A DNA stretch of 64,000 bases from Bin87 sp965219925 (GTDB lineage: Bacteria; Chloroflexota; Dehalococcoidia; Lucifugimonadales; UBA3495). The DNA lies in the NCBI GenBank assembly GCA_965219925.1, contig OZ244795.1:1984001-2048000 (forward strand). The letters run 5' to 3'. Below are positions 7,187 through 18,063 of the stretch, piece after piece. A model generated the notes under the pieces. The model worked only from the letters and a program-made list of their open reading frames with translations, was not told the DNA's origin and ran no database searches. The position numbers and the translations under genes are program-made. The stretch's first letter is position 1, and every line of letters begins with the position of its first letter.

Positions 7187-8554
7187 ATGGGCGCGACTGA
7201 AATAGTGGCAAAGTGGATCGTTGACACGACCTACGAGGACATACCGCCGGACGCGATTCGCGTGGCCAACGAGTCCTGCTTTGATTTGCTGGGCGTGATA
7301 CTGGCCGGGTCTACGCAAAAGGTGGGGGACATCATCCGGAGCTACGCGGGTGAACTGGGCGGTACTGAGGAAGCGACGATTTTGGCCTCCGGCGAGCGAA
7401 CGTCGGTACTTAACGCGGCGCTGGTCAATGGAACCATGGGCCACGCGCTGGATTATGATGACTTTGGCGGCTTCGGACACCCCACGGTGGCCATATTCCC
7501 GGCGCTGCTGGCGCTGGGCGAAAGCATCGGAGCCACTGGGCGGGACTTGATGGAAGCCTATATTGTGGGCTGCGAGGTGGGTTTGGCAGTGGATTACGCC
7601 ACCCATTACCACAGCCAGCAGATGCACCGGGGTTTCCACAGCACGGCGATTCTGGGCCGGCTGGCGGCAGCGGCAGCCTGCGCCAAGCTGCTGAAGCTGG
7701 ACGAGCAACAAACCTCCATGGCGTTGGGAATGGCCGGGTCGATGGCGTCGGGCGTCATTCACAACTTCGGCACCATGACTAAGCCGCTGCACGCCGGCAT
7801 GACCTGCCGCGACGGTGTCATGGCCGCTCAGTTGGCGCAACGGGGGTTCACGGCTGGCGAGCAGATTCTGGAGCATCCGGTGGGGTTCACGGCAACGGTC
7901 ATAGGCGATGAACACACCGATCTGGAGGCAGCGGCCGGCAACCTTGGGAAACCCTTCCGGGTTCAGGACGCTCTGGTCATCAAGAAATACCCGTCCTGCG
8001 GGGGCAACCATGCCATGCTGGACAGCATCTTCGGCTTGATGCGGGAGCATGAATTTACTCACCAGGACGTGGCTAACGCCGAAGTTGTGCAGTCGTTCGC
8101 ATCTACCGTCATGCTCTATGAGGAGCCCGAATCGGACCTGAAGGGCAAGTTCAGCGCGAAGTACAACATGGCCGCGGCACTGGTGGACGGTGTGGTCGAT
8201 ATCGACACCTTCACCGACGACAAAATCGCCGAGCAGGACATGCAGGACATGATGGAACGCGTGCGGATGCGCGTGCAGTCCAAGTGGGAAATTGGCGGCG
8301 GCACGGTGTCCAAGGGTGTGCCGATCCGGATTACGCTGAACGACGGCCGCGTGTTTGAACACGAGACACCGCGCGGTGAGATTCTGGGTAGTCAGGTCAA
8401 CCCGTGGGGGATGGATAACATCACCGGTAAATTCCGCGAAAACGCGGGCCGGGCGCTGTCCGGTGAACGCATAGAAGACGCCGTTCGGCAGTGGCAGGAC
8501 GTTGCGGACGTTGACGACGTGGGTACGGCGATACGCAGTACTCTGGTGAAGTAA
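7187..8554 (+). CDS. MmgE/PrpD family protein (2-methylcitrate dehydratase-like)
   Basis: A 455-residue member of the MmgE/PrpD fold, which includes 2-methylcitrate dehydratase, aconitate decarboxylase and iminodisuccinate epimerase. Seen: NGTMGHALDYDD, the DDFGGFGHPT signature, GFHSTAILG, LHAGMTCRDG (a Lys/His-rich active-site region) and KKYPSCGGNHAMLD. Full length. AAGGAGG is correctly spaced before ATG 7187. No prpB/prpC neighbours are present, so a propionate-pathway role is not supported. Isolated copies like this usually act on other dicarboxylates or remain uncharacterised. A strong terminator follows at 8582. Confidence 0.9.
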   Translation: MGATEIVAKWIVDTTYEDIPPDAIRVANESCFDLLGVILAGSTQKVGDIIRSYAGELGGTEEATILASGERTSVLNAALVNGTMGHALDYDDFGGFGHPTVAIFPALLALGESIGATGRDLMEAYIVGCEVGLAVDYATHYHSQQMHRGFHSTAILGRLAAAAACAKLLKLDEQQTSMALGMAGSMASGVIHNFGTMTKPLHAGMTCRDGVMAAQLAQRGFTAGEQILEHPVGFTATVIGDEHTDLEAAAGNLGKPFRVQDALVIKKYPSCGGNHAMLDSIFGLMREHEFTHQDVANAEVVQSFASTVMLYEEPESDLKGKFSAKYNMAAALVDGVVDIDTFTDDKIAEQDMQDMMERVRMRVQSKWEIGGGTVSKGVPIRITLNDGRVFEHETPRGEILGSQVNPWGMDNITGKFRENAGRALSGERIEDAVRQWQDVADVDDVGTAIRSTLVK

Positions 8555-8581
8555 CCGCCACCAGCCATCAGGCTGACGTTA

Positions 8582-8608
8582 GGGGAGGCAACGTTGCCTC
8601 CCCTTTTT
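8582..8608 (+). terminator. Rho-independent terminator after the MmgE/PrpD gene
   Basis: GGGGAGGCAACGTTGCCTCCCC forms a near-perfect hairpin (8582-8603), followed by five Ts. It lies 27 bases after the stop codon. Confidence 0.92.
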
Positions 8609-8666
8609 GCTGTCCGGGCGGGTTCCCCATCCTGAGGTAGCCCGCCATCCCGAGGTAGAAGGAAGG

Positions 8667-9455
8667 TTATTTCGGTGGGCCGCCGGGCCGAACGCTTTGT
8701 CCACGGTCTGCCATCCGACCCTGGAAGATGGTGTGTTGCTGGGCCGTGGAGTTGATGGCGATGGTGGCGAAGATTACGTACAGTCCGATGGCGCCACGAA
8801 TTGCAACCTGGTTCACCGGGTAGGCGGCGTTTGTCCAGACCGCTTCGATGGCCGAGGTCTGCATGGTGTTGATACCCACGCCAACCAATAACAGGGACAG
8901 GGGCGGGAGAATCATGCTCAACGTCCATCCCCAAAATCCCGACCCGATGAACATATTAACGACCGCGGCGACGGCAATTGCAAAGGCGGCCACGGCGAGC
9001 AGCGACAGGCCGGCGTACAGGTTTCGGCCGGTGGAGAGGGTAATCGTCGCCATGACGCCGTAAAGCGCTGCGCTTAATGCGCACGCCAGCACTATAGATC
9101 CGTTGGTGTAGCTACCCAATATCAAAGCGGCCATCAACCCGCCCAGAACGCTCAGGCCCAGGTAGAGTAGAGCCGAAGCCGGCGGGGCCGTGCGGCGAAC
9201 CAACAGGCTCAGACCAAACAGCGCGACCAACCATGCCCCAATGGTGAGGATGTAGATGAAAAGCCCGCTGTCAGCGAAAAGGCCGGACCGCTGGGCAAAC
9301 CAGGCCACAACGCCCAACACGGCAAAACCCAGGACGTTGCACAGATACATTCTGGGAATGGCTGCCTTGAAAATCTCGTAACCCCGTTCGTCATCCGCAT
9401 CGAAGTTGCTGGATGACGGCGACCGGGGCGGTTGCGCCGGAATAGTCATGCGCAT
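8667..9455 (-). CDS. Bax inhibitor-1/YccA-like integral membrane protein
   Basis: A 262-residue protein. A soluble N-terminus (about 35 residues) is followed by seven predicted membrane helices between about 37 and 240 (for example VLGFAVLGVVAWF, IYILTIGAWLVALFGLSLLV, LYLGLSVLGGLMAALILGSY, LYAGLSLLAVAAFAIAVAAV). Helix order and the SYTNGS segment fit the BI-1/YccA (TMBIM) family of putative ion channels. Two ATGs (9455 and 9449) are possible, and neither has a clear Shine-Dalgarno sequence. Function in bacteria is largely unknown. Confidence 0.72.
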   Translation of the reverse strand: MRMTIPAQPPRSPSSSNFDADDERGYEIFKAAIPRMYLCNVLGFAVLGVVAWFAQRSGLFADSGLFIYILTIGAWLVALFGLSLLVRRTAPPASALLYLGLSVLGGLMAALILGSYTNGSIVLACALSAALYGVMATITLSTGRNLYAGLSLLAVAAFAIAVAAVVNMFIGSGFWGWTLSMILPPLSLLLVGVGINTMQTSAIEAVWTNAAYPVNQVAIRGAIGLYVIFATIAINSTAQQHTIFQGRMADRGQSVRPGGPPK

Positions 9456-9548
9456 CTCGCATTGAGCGACGGGTTGGATTCGCTCGGATTGCGATGTGAC
9501 AACAGGTTGGCCGGCAGCGGTTCAGCTACCGACCGGCGGGACGCGGGT

Positions 9549-9986
9549 TTACGGTTCGAGGCGGATCGGATCTCCGATGTTGATCTCGCCGCCCTGCAGG
9601 ACGACCGTCAGAATGCCTCTCCGGCCAAAGATTTCCTTTTGCAAACCGGGTATGAGGGCGTCCATTTTCTGACAGGGTTCGCAGTCGCCGGTAACTTCCA
9701 GCGTAATGTGGTTGTCGGGGCTACCGATGAAGAAGACGTGGCCCTGGGTAGCCTGGGACAGATCCATCCCGGTTACGGTGATATTTTCCTTGACTTGTCC
9801 GGGTTCCAGACCGTAGCGATCCAGCGTTTCTTTGTCCATGACCAAGACCTGGCGCAGATTACGCGGGTTTCGACTGCGGTCACCCTCCAGCCCCTCTGCA
9901 GATATGGCGCGGGCAGAGTCCACGGGGTCGGAAGGAGTGCCCTTGACGCGGGCGATGTGAAGATTGACGATGCTGCCGGATTCCAT
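9549..9986 (-). CDS. MOSC domain protein
   Basis: A 145-residue stand-alone MOSC (molybdenum cofactor sulfurase C-terminal) domain. Seen: GLEGDRSRNPRNLRQVLVMD and the conserved Cys in TGDCEPC. MOSC proteins carry sulfur or handle molybdenum-cofactor-linked reductions (YiiM, mARC). GGGAGG precedes ATG 9986. No Moco genes are adjacent, so the partner is unknown. Confidence 0.88.
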   Translation of the reverse strand: MESGSIVNLHIARVKGTPSDPVDSARAISAEGLEGDRSRNPRNLRQVLVMDKETLDRYGLEPGQVKENITVTGMDLSQATQGHVFFIGSPDNHITLEVTGDCEPCQKMDALIPGLQKEIFGRRGILTVVLQGGEINIGDPIRLEP

Positions 9987-10111
9987 TGATTGCCTCCCTA
10001 AGTTGGCGGTGAATCAGCCGGGGCATGATGATGGCTGGATTGTAAGGTACGGCGGGAAAGATTGGCAAACCTGAATTGACAAACCGGGTGCGCGTTGCAT
10101 CGCCATGTTCG

Positions 10112-10243
10112 CTCACGCGTAACCACCTGTCATTGCGAGCGCAGCGTGGCAATCTCGTCGCTGAAACCGTCGCCGTTGCTTCAATGGGATTGCCACGTCG
10201 CTGCGCTCCTCGCAATGACAGAATTAAAGCGGGTAGGCGTGAG
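10112..10243. mobile_element. MITE-like palindromic element, CTCACGCG type, 132 bp (minimal form)
   Basis: Left end CTCACGCGTAACCACCTGTC, right end TTAAAGCGGGTAGGCGTGAG. Between them lies only the core palindrome, without the extra modules of the 6806 and 21929 copies. The direct 8-mer CCATGTTC flanks it (10103-10110 and 10245-10252). Confidence 0.75.
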
Positions 10244-10263
10244 ACCATGTTCTCTGCCTACAG

Positions 10264-10385
10264 CAGCGCCATTTCAAAGTTGTGGAAATTAACCACCCGC
10301 TCGTCCTGAGACTGTCGAAGGACGGTCGCCGATGGTTCGACAGGCTCACCATGAGCGGAGGTCGGAGGATTTTGAAAAGGCCCTG
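10264..10385. mobile_element. MITE-like palindromic element, CAGGGCCTTTTCAAAG type, 122 bp
   Basis: Left end CAGCGCCATTTCAAAGTT, right end TTTTGAAAAGGCCCTG. The core is the CTCGTCCTGAG...CTCACCATGAGC palindrome. Flanking 9-mers are TGCCTACAG and TGCCGACAG (10255-10263 and 10386-10394). Only 20 bases separate it from the 10112-10243 element, so this gap holds two independent insertions. Confidence 0.78.
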
Positions 10386-10391
10386 TGCCGA

Positions 10392-10421
10392 CAGTGAAGG
10401 TCATAGGCAGTGAAGGTCATA
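10392..10421 (+). repeat. Direct repeat CAGTGAAGGTCATA x2, possible operator
   Basis: Identical 14-mers at 10392-10405 and 10408-10421 (16-base period, about 1.5 helical turns). They lie 17 bases upstream of the -35 box of the enoyl-CoA hydratase promoter. Two direct half-sites in this position suit a transcription-factor site. Inference only. Confidence 0.4.
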
Positions 10422-10437
10422 TACGTATCCGGGATTT

Positions 10438-10466
10438 TTGCCGGCGACTCACCGGTTGGGTAGAAT
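10438..10466 (+). promoter_or_regulatory. Predicted promoter of the enoyl-CoA hydratase gene
   Basis: TTGCCG (10438-10443), 17-base spacer, TAGAAT (10461-10466). It lies about 54 bases before ATG 10520. Confidence 0.5.
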
Positions 10467-10519
10467 GATCGGCAATCTGGGCTCCGGTCGATAAGACCGG
10501 GGTATTGCGAGGGACTGCT

Positions 10520-11371
10520 ATGGCTTACGAATTTATCAAGACGGACGTGGTGGACGGTGTGCTGGTGATGACGATGCACGACCCTCCGACCCGCAATGCG
10601 CTGGGACCGGATATGGCCGCTGAAATGTTCGAGAGGCTCGACGAGTTTGAGAACAACCCGGAAGAGAGGGTGTTGCTGCTGACCGGAACGGAGCCGTCGT
10701 TTTGCTCGGGAGCCAACGTGCGCGGGTTCCGCCAGCGAATTGAGGATCGCGAGAGTCAGGAAGAGCCCGAACCCCTGACTTGGGGCAAGATGGAGTACAT
10801 GCTGGGTCGGCATAGCAACGTGGAAGCCGGCCCACGTGTGAACTTCGTCCCCCTGCGGATCCATGATTTGCAAAAGCCTTCGATAGCGGCCGTGAACGGA
10901 CCGGCAGCCGGGGTGGGCTGCGGTCTGGCCCTGTCGTGCGACATTCGGGTGGTGGGCGACACCGGCCGGTTGTCGGAGCGGTTCGTGCTGAACGGACTGA
11001 TTCCGGGGGACGGGAGTTGCTGGCAGTTGCCCAAACTTATCGGCACCAGCAATACGCTGCTGCTCCAGTACACGGGTGACTGGATGGGTGGCGAAGATGC
11101 GGTGCGCATTGGTTTGGCAAGCCGGAGCTTCCCGGATGACCAGCTGATGGAAGGCGCCATGGAACTGGCAACCCGCATCGCCAAAGGTCCAACGGTGGCG
11201 CATTCGTTGACCAAGTATCTGGTTCAGCAGAGCATGGGTCTGACCTTTCGGGAGGCGCTGGAGATGGCATCGGCGGCCCAGGAGCACGTACGCCGCACCG
11301 AAGACCACAAAATAGCGGTGCAGTGGTTCCTGGACAAGAACCGGGGTATGCCTCCGTTCGTGGGTCGCTAG
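10520..11371 (+). CDS. Enoyl-CoA hydratase/isomerase (crotonase) family protein
   Basis: A 283-residue crotonase-fold protein. Seen: FCSGANVRGF (first oxyanion-hole strand), AAVNGPAAGVGCGLALSCDIRV (second oxyanion segment) and ERFVLNGLIPGDGSCWQLPKLIG. The second general-acid/base position that is Glu in true hydratases falls in the GDGSCW segment and reads Asp/Gly here. The exact reaction may therefore be isomerase- or thioesterase-like. A TTG start 15 bases upstream is possible, but GAGGG before ATG 10520 favours the ATG. Confidence 0.88.
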   Translation: MAYEFIKTDVVDGVLVMTMHDPPTRNALGPDMAAEMFERLDEFENNPEERVLLLTGTEPSFCSGANVRGFRQRIEDRESQEEPEPLTWGKMEYMLGRHSNVEAGPRVNFVPLRIHDLQKPSIAAVNGPAAGVGCGLALSCDIRVVGDTGRLSERFVLNGLIPGDGSCWQLPKLIGTSNTLLLQYTGDWMGGEDAVRIGLASRSFPDDQLMEGAMELATRIAKGPTVAHSLTKYLVQQSMGLTFREALEMASAAQEHVRRTEDHKIAVQWFLDKNRGMPPFVGR

Positions 11372-11445
11372 CAGGGGTTGCACCGGCGCTGTGGCGGTAA
11401 GTGGGCAGCGTGGCAGCAGGGCGGTGGTGTGGAGGAAATTACCCC

Positions 11446-11474
11446 TTGACGGGACACGATGTTGTGACTATACT
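11446..11474 (+). promoter_or_regulatory. rRNA promoter
   Basis: TTGACG (11446-11451), 17-base spacer, TATACT (11469-11474). This is close to the sigma70 consensus and sits about 150 bases before the mature 23S 5' end. It is the only promoter-like signal between the hydratase gene and the rRNA, so the 23S gene appears to have its own promoter. Confidence 0.8.
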
Positions 11475-11557
11475 TCGTTCTTACCGATTGAGCGAAGGGC
11501 TGTTTTAGACAGATAGCCCGCACCAGGGGCGGAAGCGCCGAGAAGGTTGAGCCAATT

Positions 11558-11600
11558 GGGCTGTTTAACAACTGAATAGGAAGTTTTGAACTGTAAGAAC
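11558..11600 (+). promoter_or_regulatory. rRNA leader: boxA-like antitermination site and 5' arm of the processing stem
   Basis: CTGTTTAACAACT (from 11561) resembles the boxA antitermination element. The overlapping stretch ending at about 11592 (AACTGAATAGGAAGTTTTG) is complementary to 14743-14765 downstream of the 23S gene (CAAACTTCCTGTTCAGTT). The two can form the long stem cut by RNase III to release pre-23S. Confidence 0.7.
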
Positions 11601-11631
11601 CGAGTCTAGTGAATTTGAAGTTCCTAGCGTG

Positions 11632-14681
<3,050 letters not shown>

Positions 14682-14777
14682 ACGCTAAGAGCTTCTAATT
14701 CTCTTGGCTCGGTTCGGATTGTTTCGAAATAGAAATCACTCCAAGTTCAAACTTCCTGTTCAGTTACAGCACATCGG

Positions 14778-14852
14778 TGCGGGGTGGAGCAGTGGCAGCT
14801 CGTCGGGCTCATAACCCGAAGGTCGTTGGTTCGAGTCCAACCCCCGCTACCA
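14778..14852 (+). tRNA. Initiator tRNA-Met (CAT), CCA encoded
   Basis: Acceptor GCGGGG/CCCCGC, D-stem GAGC/GCTC, anticodon arm TCGGGCTCATAACCCGA, T arm GTTGGTTCGAGTCCAAC, then TACCA. Three consecutive G-C pairs next to the anticodon loop and the lack of a Watson-Crick pair at 1-72 mark it as the initiator. The 1-72 pair is U-U here, rather than the C-A common in bacteria. It probably shares the 23S transcript, lying outside the processing stem. Confidence 0.93.
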
Positions 14853-14869
14853 AATGAGTTAATGAATTG

Positions 14870-14894
14870 GCCCCGGCGTTACGCCGGGGCTTTT
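14870..14894 (+). terminator. Terminator of the 23S-tRNA transcript
   Basis: GCCCCGGCGTTACGCCGGGGC (slightly asymmetric loop) followed by TTTT, 17 bases after the tRNA. Confidence 0.85.
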
Positions 14895-14937
14895 CGCTGT
14901 TATTCACCCGCCATCGGTTTGTGGATTGAGGGCAAAT

Positions 14938-15774
14938 ATGAACAAAGAAGCGTACCTGTCCGATGAACAAGTTGCCCATTTCGTGGAATGGGCCGGCCAT
15001 CTGGTGCGGGGCGAATGGGGACTGGAACATTCTTATCAGGGCAAGGGTCCAGCCTTCGAATGCAGCACCCTATACCAAGCTTACCAGCATTATCTTTGGC
15101 CGAATTCCCGATCCGGAGAATCGGCAGGCGATACGATGGACAGGTTTGACGGCTACCGTCGCAGGTTCGCCGAAATTCAGCCCATAGCGTCCGACGCAGA
15201 TCAACGAGAGTTCTTCAGCATCGCCAAGGAAATCGTCGAATGGGGCGGCATCAACAATCTCGACGTATCGACCCACCGGCATTGGGGGCGTATGTCTCCC
15301 GTGGAATTGCAACGGTATATTGACACGGTCAAAAGGGTTTTCGACTTGGACAGCGCTAATACCGACAGACTGGGCGACATCAAGCAGATGAGCTCCGGAT
15401 TCAGCAAGATTTACTCGGCGCTGGTTCCTGGATTGCCAATTTACGACAGCCGCGTTGCCTGCGCGCTGACGTGTCTGGTGCGGCTGTTCAGTCTCGATAC
15501 GGGAACGAATCTTCCCGGGGGCGAGCTCGTGTTTCCGGTTCCAGCCAATCGTGGCGGACAGAACCGATGCAAACGCCCAGGAATTTATCACGGACAAGAG
15601 CGCAAGTACGCCGAGGCTAATCTCAGAACCGCCTGGCTAATACAACGGTTGGTAGATGATCCGGGGGAGTTCGCTGGTGTGCCAGAACCCCGTCGTGCTG
15701 ATAGTTTGCAATCGGCGTTGTTCATGCTGGGCTACACCGGGCTCAGGGATGATGCTGTGGTCAAGCGCGGGTGA
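14938..15774 (+). CDS. Unrecognised protein, possible OGG-fold (HhH DNA-glycosylase-like) member
   Basis: A 278-residue soluble protein without signal or membrane segments. The most distinctive segment is SSGFSKIYSALVPGLPIYDSRVACALTCLV (split: SSGFSKIYSALVPG then LPIYDSRVACALTCLV). That pattern, a helix followed by xPIYDSRVA, resembles the small group annotated as 8-oxoguanine-glycosylase-fold proteins found near defence genes. I recall this resemblance rather than having searched it. Nothing around it is a defence gene: a tRNA lies upstream and a convergent Uma2 gene downstream. GAGGG precedes ATG 14938. A tRNA-proximal orphan gene can be an acquired gene, but no attachment site is visible. 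Confidence 0.45.
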   Translation: MNKEAYLSDEQVAHFVEWAGHLVRGEWGLEHSYQGKGPAFECSTLYQAYQHYLWPNSRSGESAGDTMDRFDGYRRRFAEIQPIASDADQREFFSIAKEIVEWGGINNLDVSTHRHWGRMSPVELQRYIDTVKRVFDLDSANTDRLGDIKQMSSGFSKIYSALVPGLPIYDSRVACALTCLVRLFSLDTGTNLPGGELVFPVPANRGGQNRCKRPGIYHGQERKYAEANLRTAWLIQRLVDDPGEFAGVPEPRRADSLQSALFMLGYTGLRDDAVVKRG

Positions 15775-15813
15775 GCCGGACGCGACGGTTATGGTTATGG
15801 TTGGTTGTTCGGA

Positions 15814-16455
15814 CTAAACCCGGTCAAATATCCACCTTGCCACATCGAAGGTGAAACCCGGCAGCACGTCTCCCCCGGAGAGAGAGGCCGGGTTTTCCAG
15901 TAGCTCCGGTTCGGGTTGCCCAGCGCGGTAGATGTAAACGTGGCGATTACGCGCGTCAATCAGCCAACCGAGTGCGGCTCCGTTCTCCATGTACAAACGC
16001 ATCTTGGCGTGAAGGGGGGCCAGATTGTCGTAGGTGGAGCGTATCTCCACCACAAAATCGGGGCAGAAACGATGAGCATCGCCCGAGGCATGGGGATGGA
16101 CATCCCACTTTTCCTGAGATGTCCATGAAGTGTCTGGGATGAGCACGCCGCCGGTGACCAGCATACGGAAGGCAGAATTGGAGCCGCGCGCTTCGCCGCC
16201 GTAATCATCCGTCCATAGGTCAAGCCTTGAAAAGGCTTTTCCTTCGTGACCGTCGCTGGGATGGTGGGTAGGCGACATTATGATGACTTCCCCGTTCGGG
16301 CTGAGTTCGAATTGCCAGATGCTCTGGCGATGCTGCTTCGTGAATTCCACGAACCACTTTTCCAACTCACTTCCGGAGGCGGTGACGCCCAAGCTCCGCA
16401 GGTCAATGATCAGCGCATCATCTGGGGCAATCGGCGTTTTCGTTGGCGTAACCAT
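15814..16455 (-). CDS. Uma2 family (DUF820) PD-(D/E)XK nuclease-fold protein
   Basis: A 213-residue protein of the Uma2/DUF820 family. Seen: GEVIIMSPTHH, VLIPDTSW (the catalytic-fold Asp), CPDFVVEIRS (the D/E-x-K-like core, here E-I-R) and the C-terminal GWLIDARNRHVYIYR. The family is very abundant in Cyanobacteria and Chloroflexota, with a nuclease fold but no settled role. AGGA before ATG 16455 is preferred over the GTG two codons upstream. Confidence 0.87.
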   Translation of the reverse strand: MVTPTKTPIAPDDALIIDLRSLGVTASGSELEKWFVEFTKQHRQSIWQFELSPNGEVIIMSPTHHPSDGHEGKAFSRLDLWTDDYGGEARGSNSAFRMLVTGGVLIPDTSWTSQEKWDVHPHASGDAHRFCPDFVVEIRSTYDNLAPLHAKMRLYMENGAALGWLIDARNRHVYIYRAGQPEPELLENPASLSGGDVLPGFTFDVARWIFDRV

Positions 16456-16563
16456 AAGCACATTCCTATGTGAGGCTTGCCGACTAGCGGTATGGGGTTG
16501 TCAATCAGGCCATCTGCGTCCTGCTCAAGGCCGGGATGACGGGTGGTTATAGGATGGCCAGGA

Positions 16564-16890
16564 TTAGTCCGCCGCCGGTACGCCGGAGGCTTCCAGGCGA
16601 TGCACCACCTCGTAGGTGTGGAACTCGCCGCCACCGAGCAGGAAGTCGGGCGGGCCGCCGGCGTGAGCTGAACGAAATGCGTCGCTGCGCGTCCAGGTCT
16701 GATGGTGTTCTTCCGTATCCCAGTGTGTTACCACCAGGAATTCCTCGTGATCCGGCGTCTTGGTCATTTTCCACAGCTCAAAGCTGACGAACCCAGGATG
16801 GTCCTGTACGGCTCCGCGCGCTTTGAACATGCTTTCCAGAGTGTCTCCATAGCCGGTCTTGACTTTGATAAGGTTGGTTGCGATGAACAT
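16564..16890 (-). CDS. Antibiotic-biosynthesis-monooxygenase (ABM/IsdG-like) domain protein
   Basis: A 108-residue ABM-fold protein: FIATNLIKVK, HPGFVSFELWKM, EFLVVTHWDTEEHHQTWTRS and AFRSAH. The Asn6, Trp and His combination resembles the heme-degrading IsdG/HmoA motif, but cofactor-free quinone-forming monooxygenases share the fold. AAGGAG lies seven bases before ATG 16890. It directly follows the luciferase-like gene (36 bases), so it probably works with that enzyme. Confidence 0.82.
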   Translation of the reverse strand: MFIATNLIKVKTGYGDTLESMFKARGAVQDHPGFVSFELWKMTKTPDHEEFLVVTHWDTEEHHQTWTRSDAFRSAHAGGPPDFLLGGGEFHTYEVVHRLEASGVPAAD

Positions 16891-16926
16891 GGTGATCTCC
16901 TTGTGTTGCCGTCGGGGGCAGGATCT

Positions 16927-18027
16927 TTAGTCTGTGTTCAGGTCGTCCAGCTGCGGTAGGGTTTCTTTGGCCAGCAACTCCAGGGAGCGCAGGCCCTTAC
17001 TCCGGTCAGCGCCCCAGTCATGGCAGAGCACCAGGAGCGTGCCGAATCCACCGGTATCGTCGGACAACTGGCGGATCTGACGGGCGCAATCGTCCGGATC
17101 TCCCACGATCCAGAAATTCTCCAGCATGTATTCGGGCGTCAGGGCGGAATTGGGCAAGTCGGGGCTGGTTTTGATGCCGTCCAGACCACGCAGACCCTGA
17201 CCCAACAGCGGCAGGAAGTAGTCGGTGAAGGAAGTAGAGGGCGGCCCGTTCATAATTTCGGCGATGGCCTGCTCCGTGCTATCGGCAACGTAGACCTCGC
17301 GGGCGATCCGCCATTGAGAGCGCGACCCGCTGAGCCCGGCGGTTTTGGCGCCCTTGGAGTAGGCTTCCCAATGCCGAGGCAGGTTGGACGCGTGCAGAAA
17401 GAAAGTGCTCATCGGCCACCAACCCATTTCTCCGGCCACTGCCAGGGTTTGGGACGATGGACTGCTGCCGGCTACCGCTATCGGCGGGTGCGGCTTCTGG
17501 TAGGGCCGCATATGATAGGCAAGCCCCATCTCGGGGCGGGCGGCGGGTATTTTGACATCGTAATGCTCGCCCTGGAAATGGAAACCGGCCGGATCGTCGT
17601 TCGTCCAAATCTGGACGATGAGTTCGGCGGCTTCACGCATTAGATTGCGTTGCTGGCCGGAGTAGCGGTCCATGCCGAACATTTCCGAGTCGGTGGGAAC
17701 GCCGCCGGAGCCGATGCCGAAAAAGAACCGACCCCGGGCCAGGTGATCCAGCATCGCGATGCGGTGGGCGATCATCACCGGGTCGTGAAAGGCCAGCAGG
17801 GAAACACCGGTGCCCATTACCAGATTTTTGGTAACGCCCAGGGCTCGGGCAATAAAGAGATCGGGGGCGGGCATGTTTTCCCATTCGGTGGTGAAATGCT
17901 CGCCAATCCAGGCTTCTGAATAACCCAACTCGTCGGCGAAAGACATCAGATCGAGGTCTTCGTCGTAGGTGTCGGCGTGCCGGCGACCCGGCGGGTGCAG
18001 GGGCATGTTGAACAGGCCGAGTTTCAT
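16927..18027 (-). CDS. Luciferase-like FMN-dependent monooxygenase
   Basis: A 366-residue LLM-class enzyme of the longer, alkanal/limonene-monooxygenase-like type. Seen: MKLGLFNMPLHPPGR, YSEAWIGEHFTTEWENMPAPDL, LVMGTGVSLLAFHDPVMIAHRIAMLDHLARGRFFFGIGSGG (shown in parts elsewhere), and PYQKPHPPIAVAGSSPSS. GGAG precedes ATG 18027. Group-A flavin enzymes of this subfamily use FMNH2 supplied by a separate reductase to oxygenate or desulfurise organic substrates. It is clustered with an ABM protein, a second LLM enzyme and two CoA transferases on the same strand. Confidence 0.88.
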   Translation of the reverse strand: MKLGLFNMPLHPPGRRHADTYDEDLDLMSFADELGYSEAWIGEHFTTEWENMPAPDLFIARALGVTKNLVMGTGVSLLAFHDPVMIAHRIAMLDHLARGRFFFGIGSGGVPTDSEMFGMDRYSGQQRNLMREAAELIVQIWTNDDPAGFHFQGEHYDVKIPAARPEMGLAYHMRPYQKPHPPIAVAGSSPSSQTLAVAGEMGWWPMSTFFLHASNLPRHWEAYSKGAKTAGLSGSRSQWRIAREVYVADSTEQAIAEIMNGPPSTSFTDYFLPLLGQGLRGLDGIKTSPDLPNSALTPEYMLENFWIVGDPDDCARQIRQLSDDTGGFGTLLVLCHDWGADRSKGLRSLELLAKETLPQLDDLNTD

Positions 18028-18063
18028 GTTGGCGCTCCGGCGACAGGTGATGGTGGAGTGCAG

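Noticed and set aside
7070..8362. 430-codon open frame antisense to the MmgE/PrpD gene
   Set aside because: No family signature and no ribosome-binding site. The opposite strand is a clear full-length protein.
10346..11383. 345-codon open frame antisense to the enoyl-CoA hydratase
   Set aside because: Low-complexity His/Gln/Arg translation, no signature. Shadow of the real gene.
14682..14777. 5S rRNA after the 23S gene
   Set aside because: The space is under 100 bases and is taken up by the 3' arm of the processing stem.
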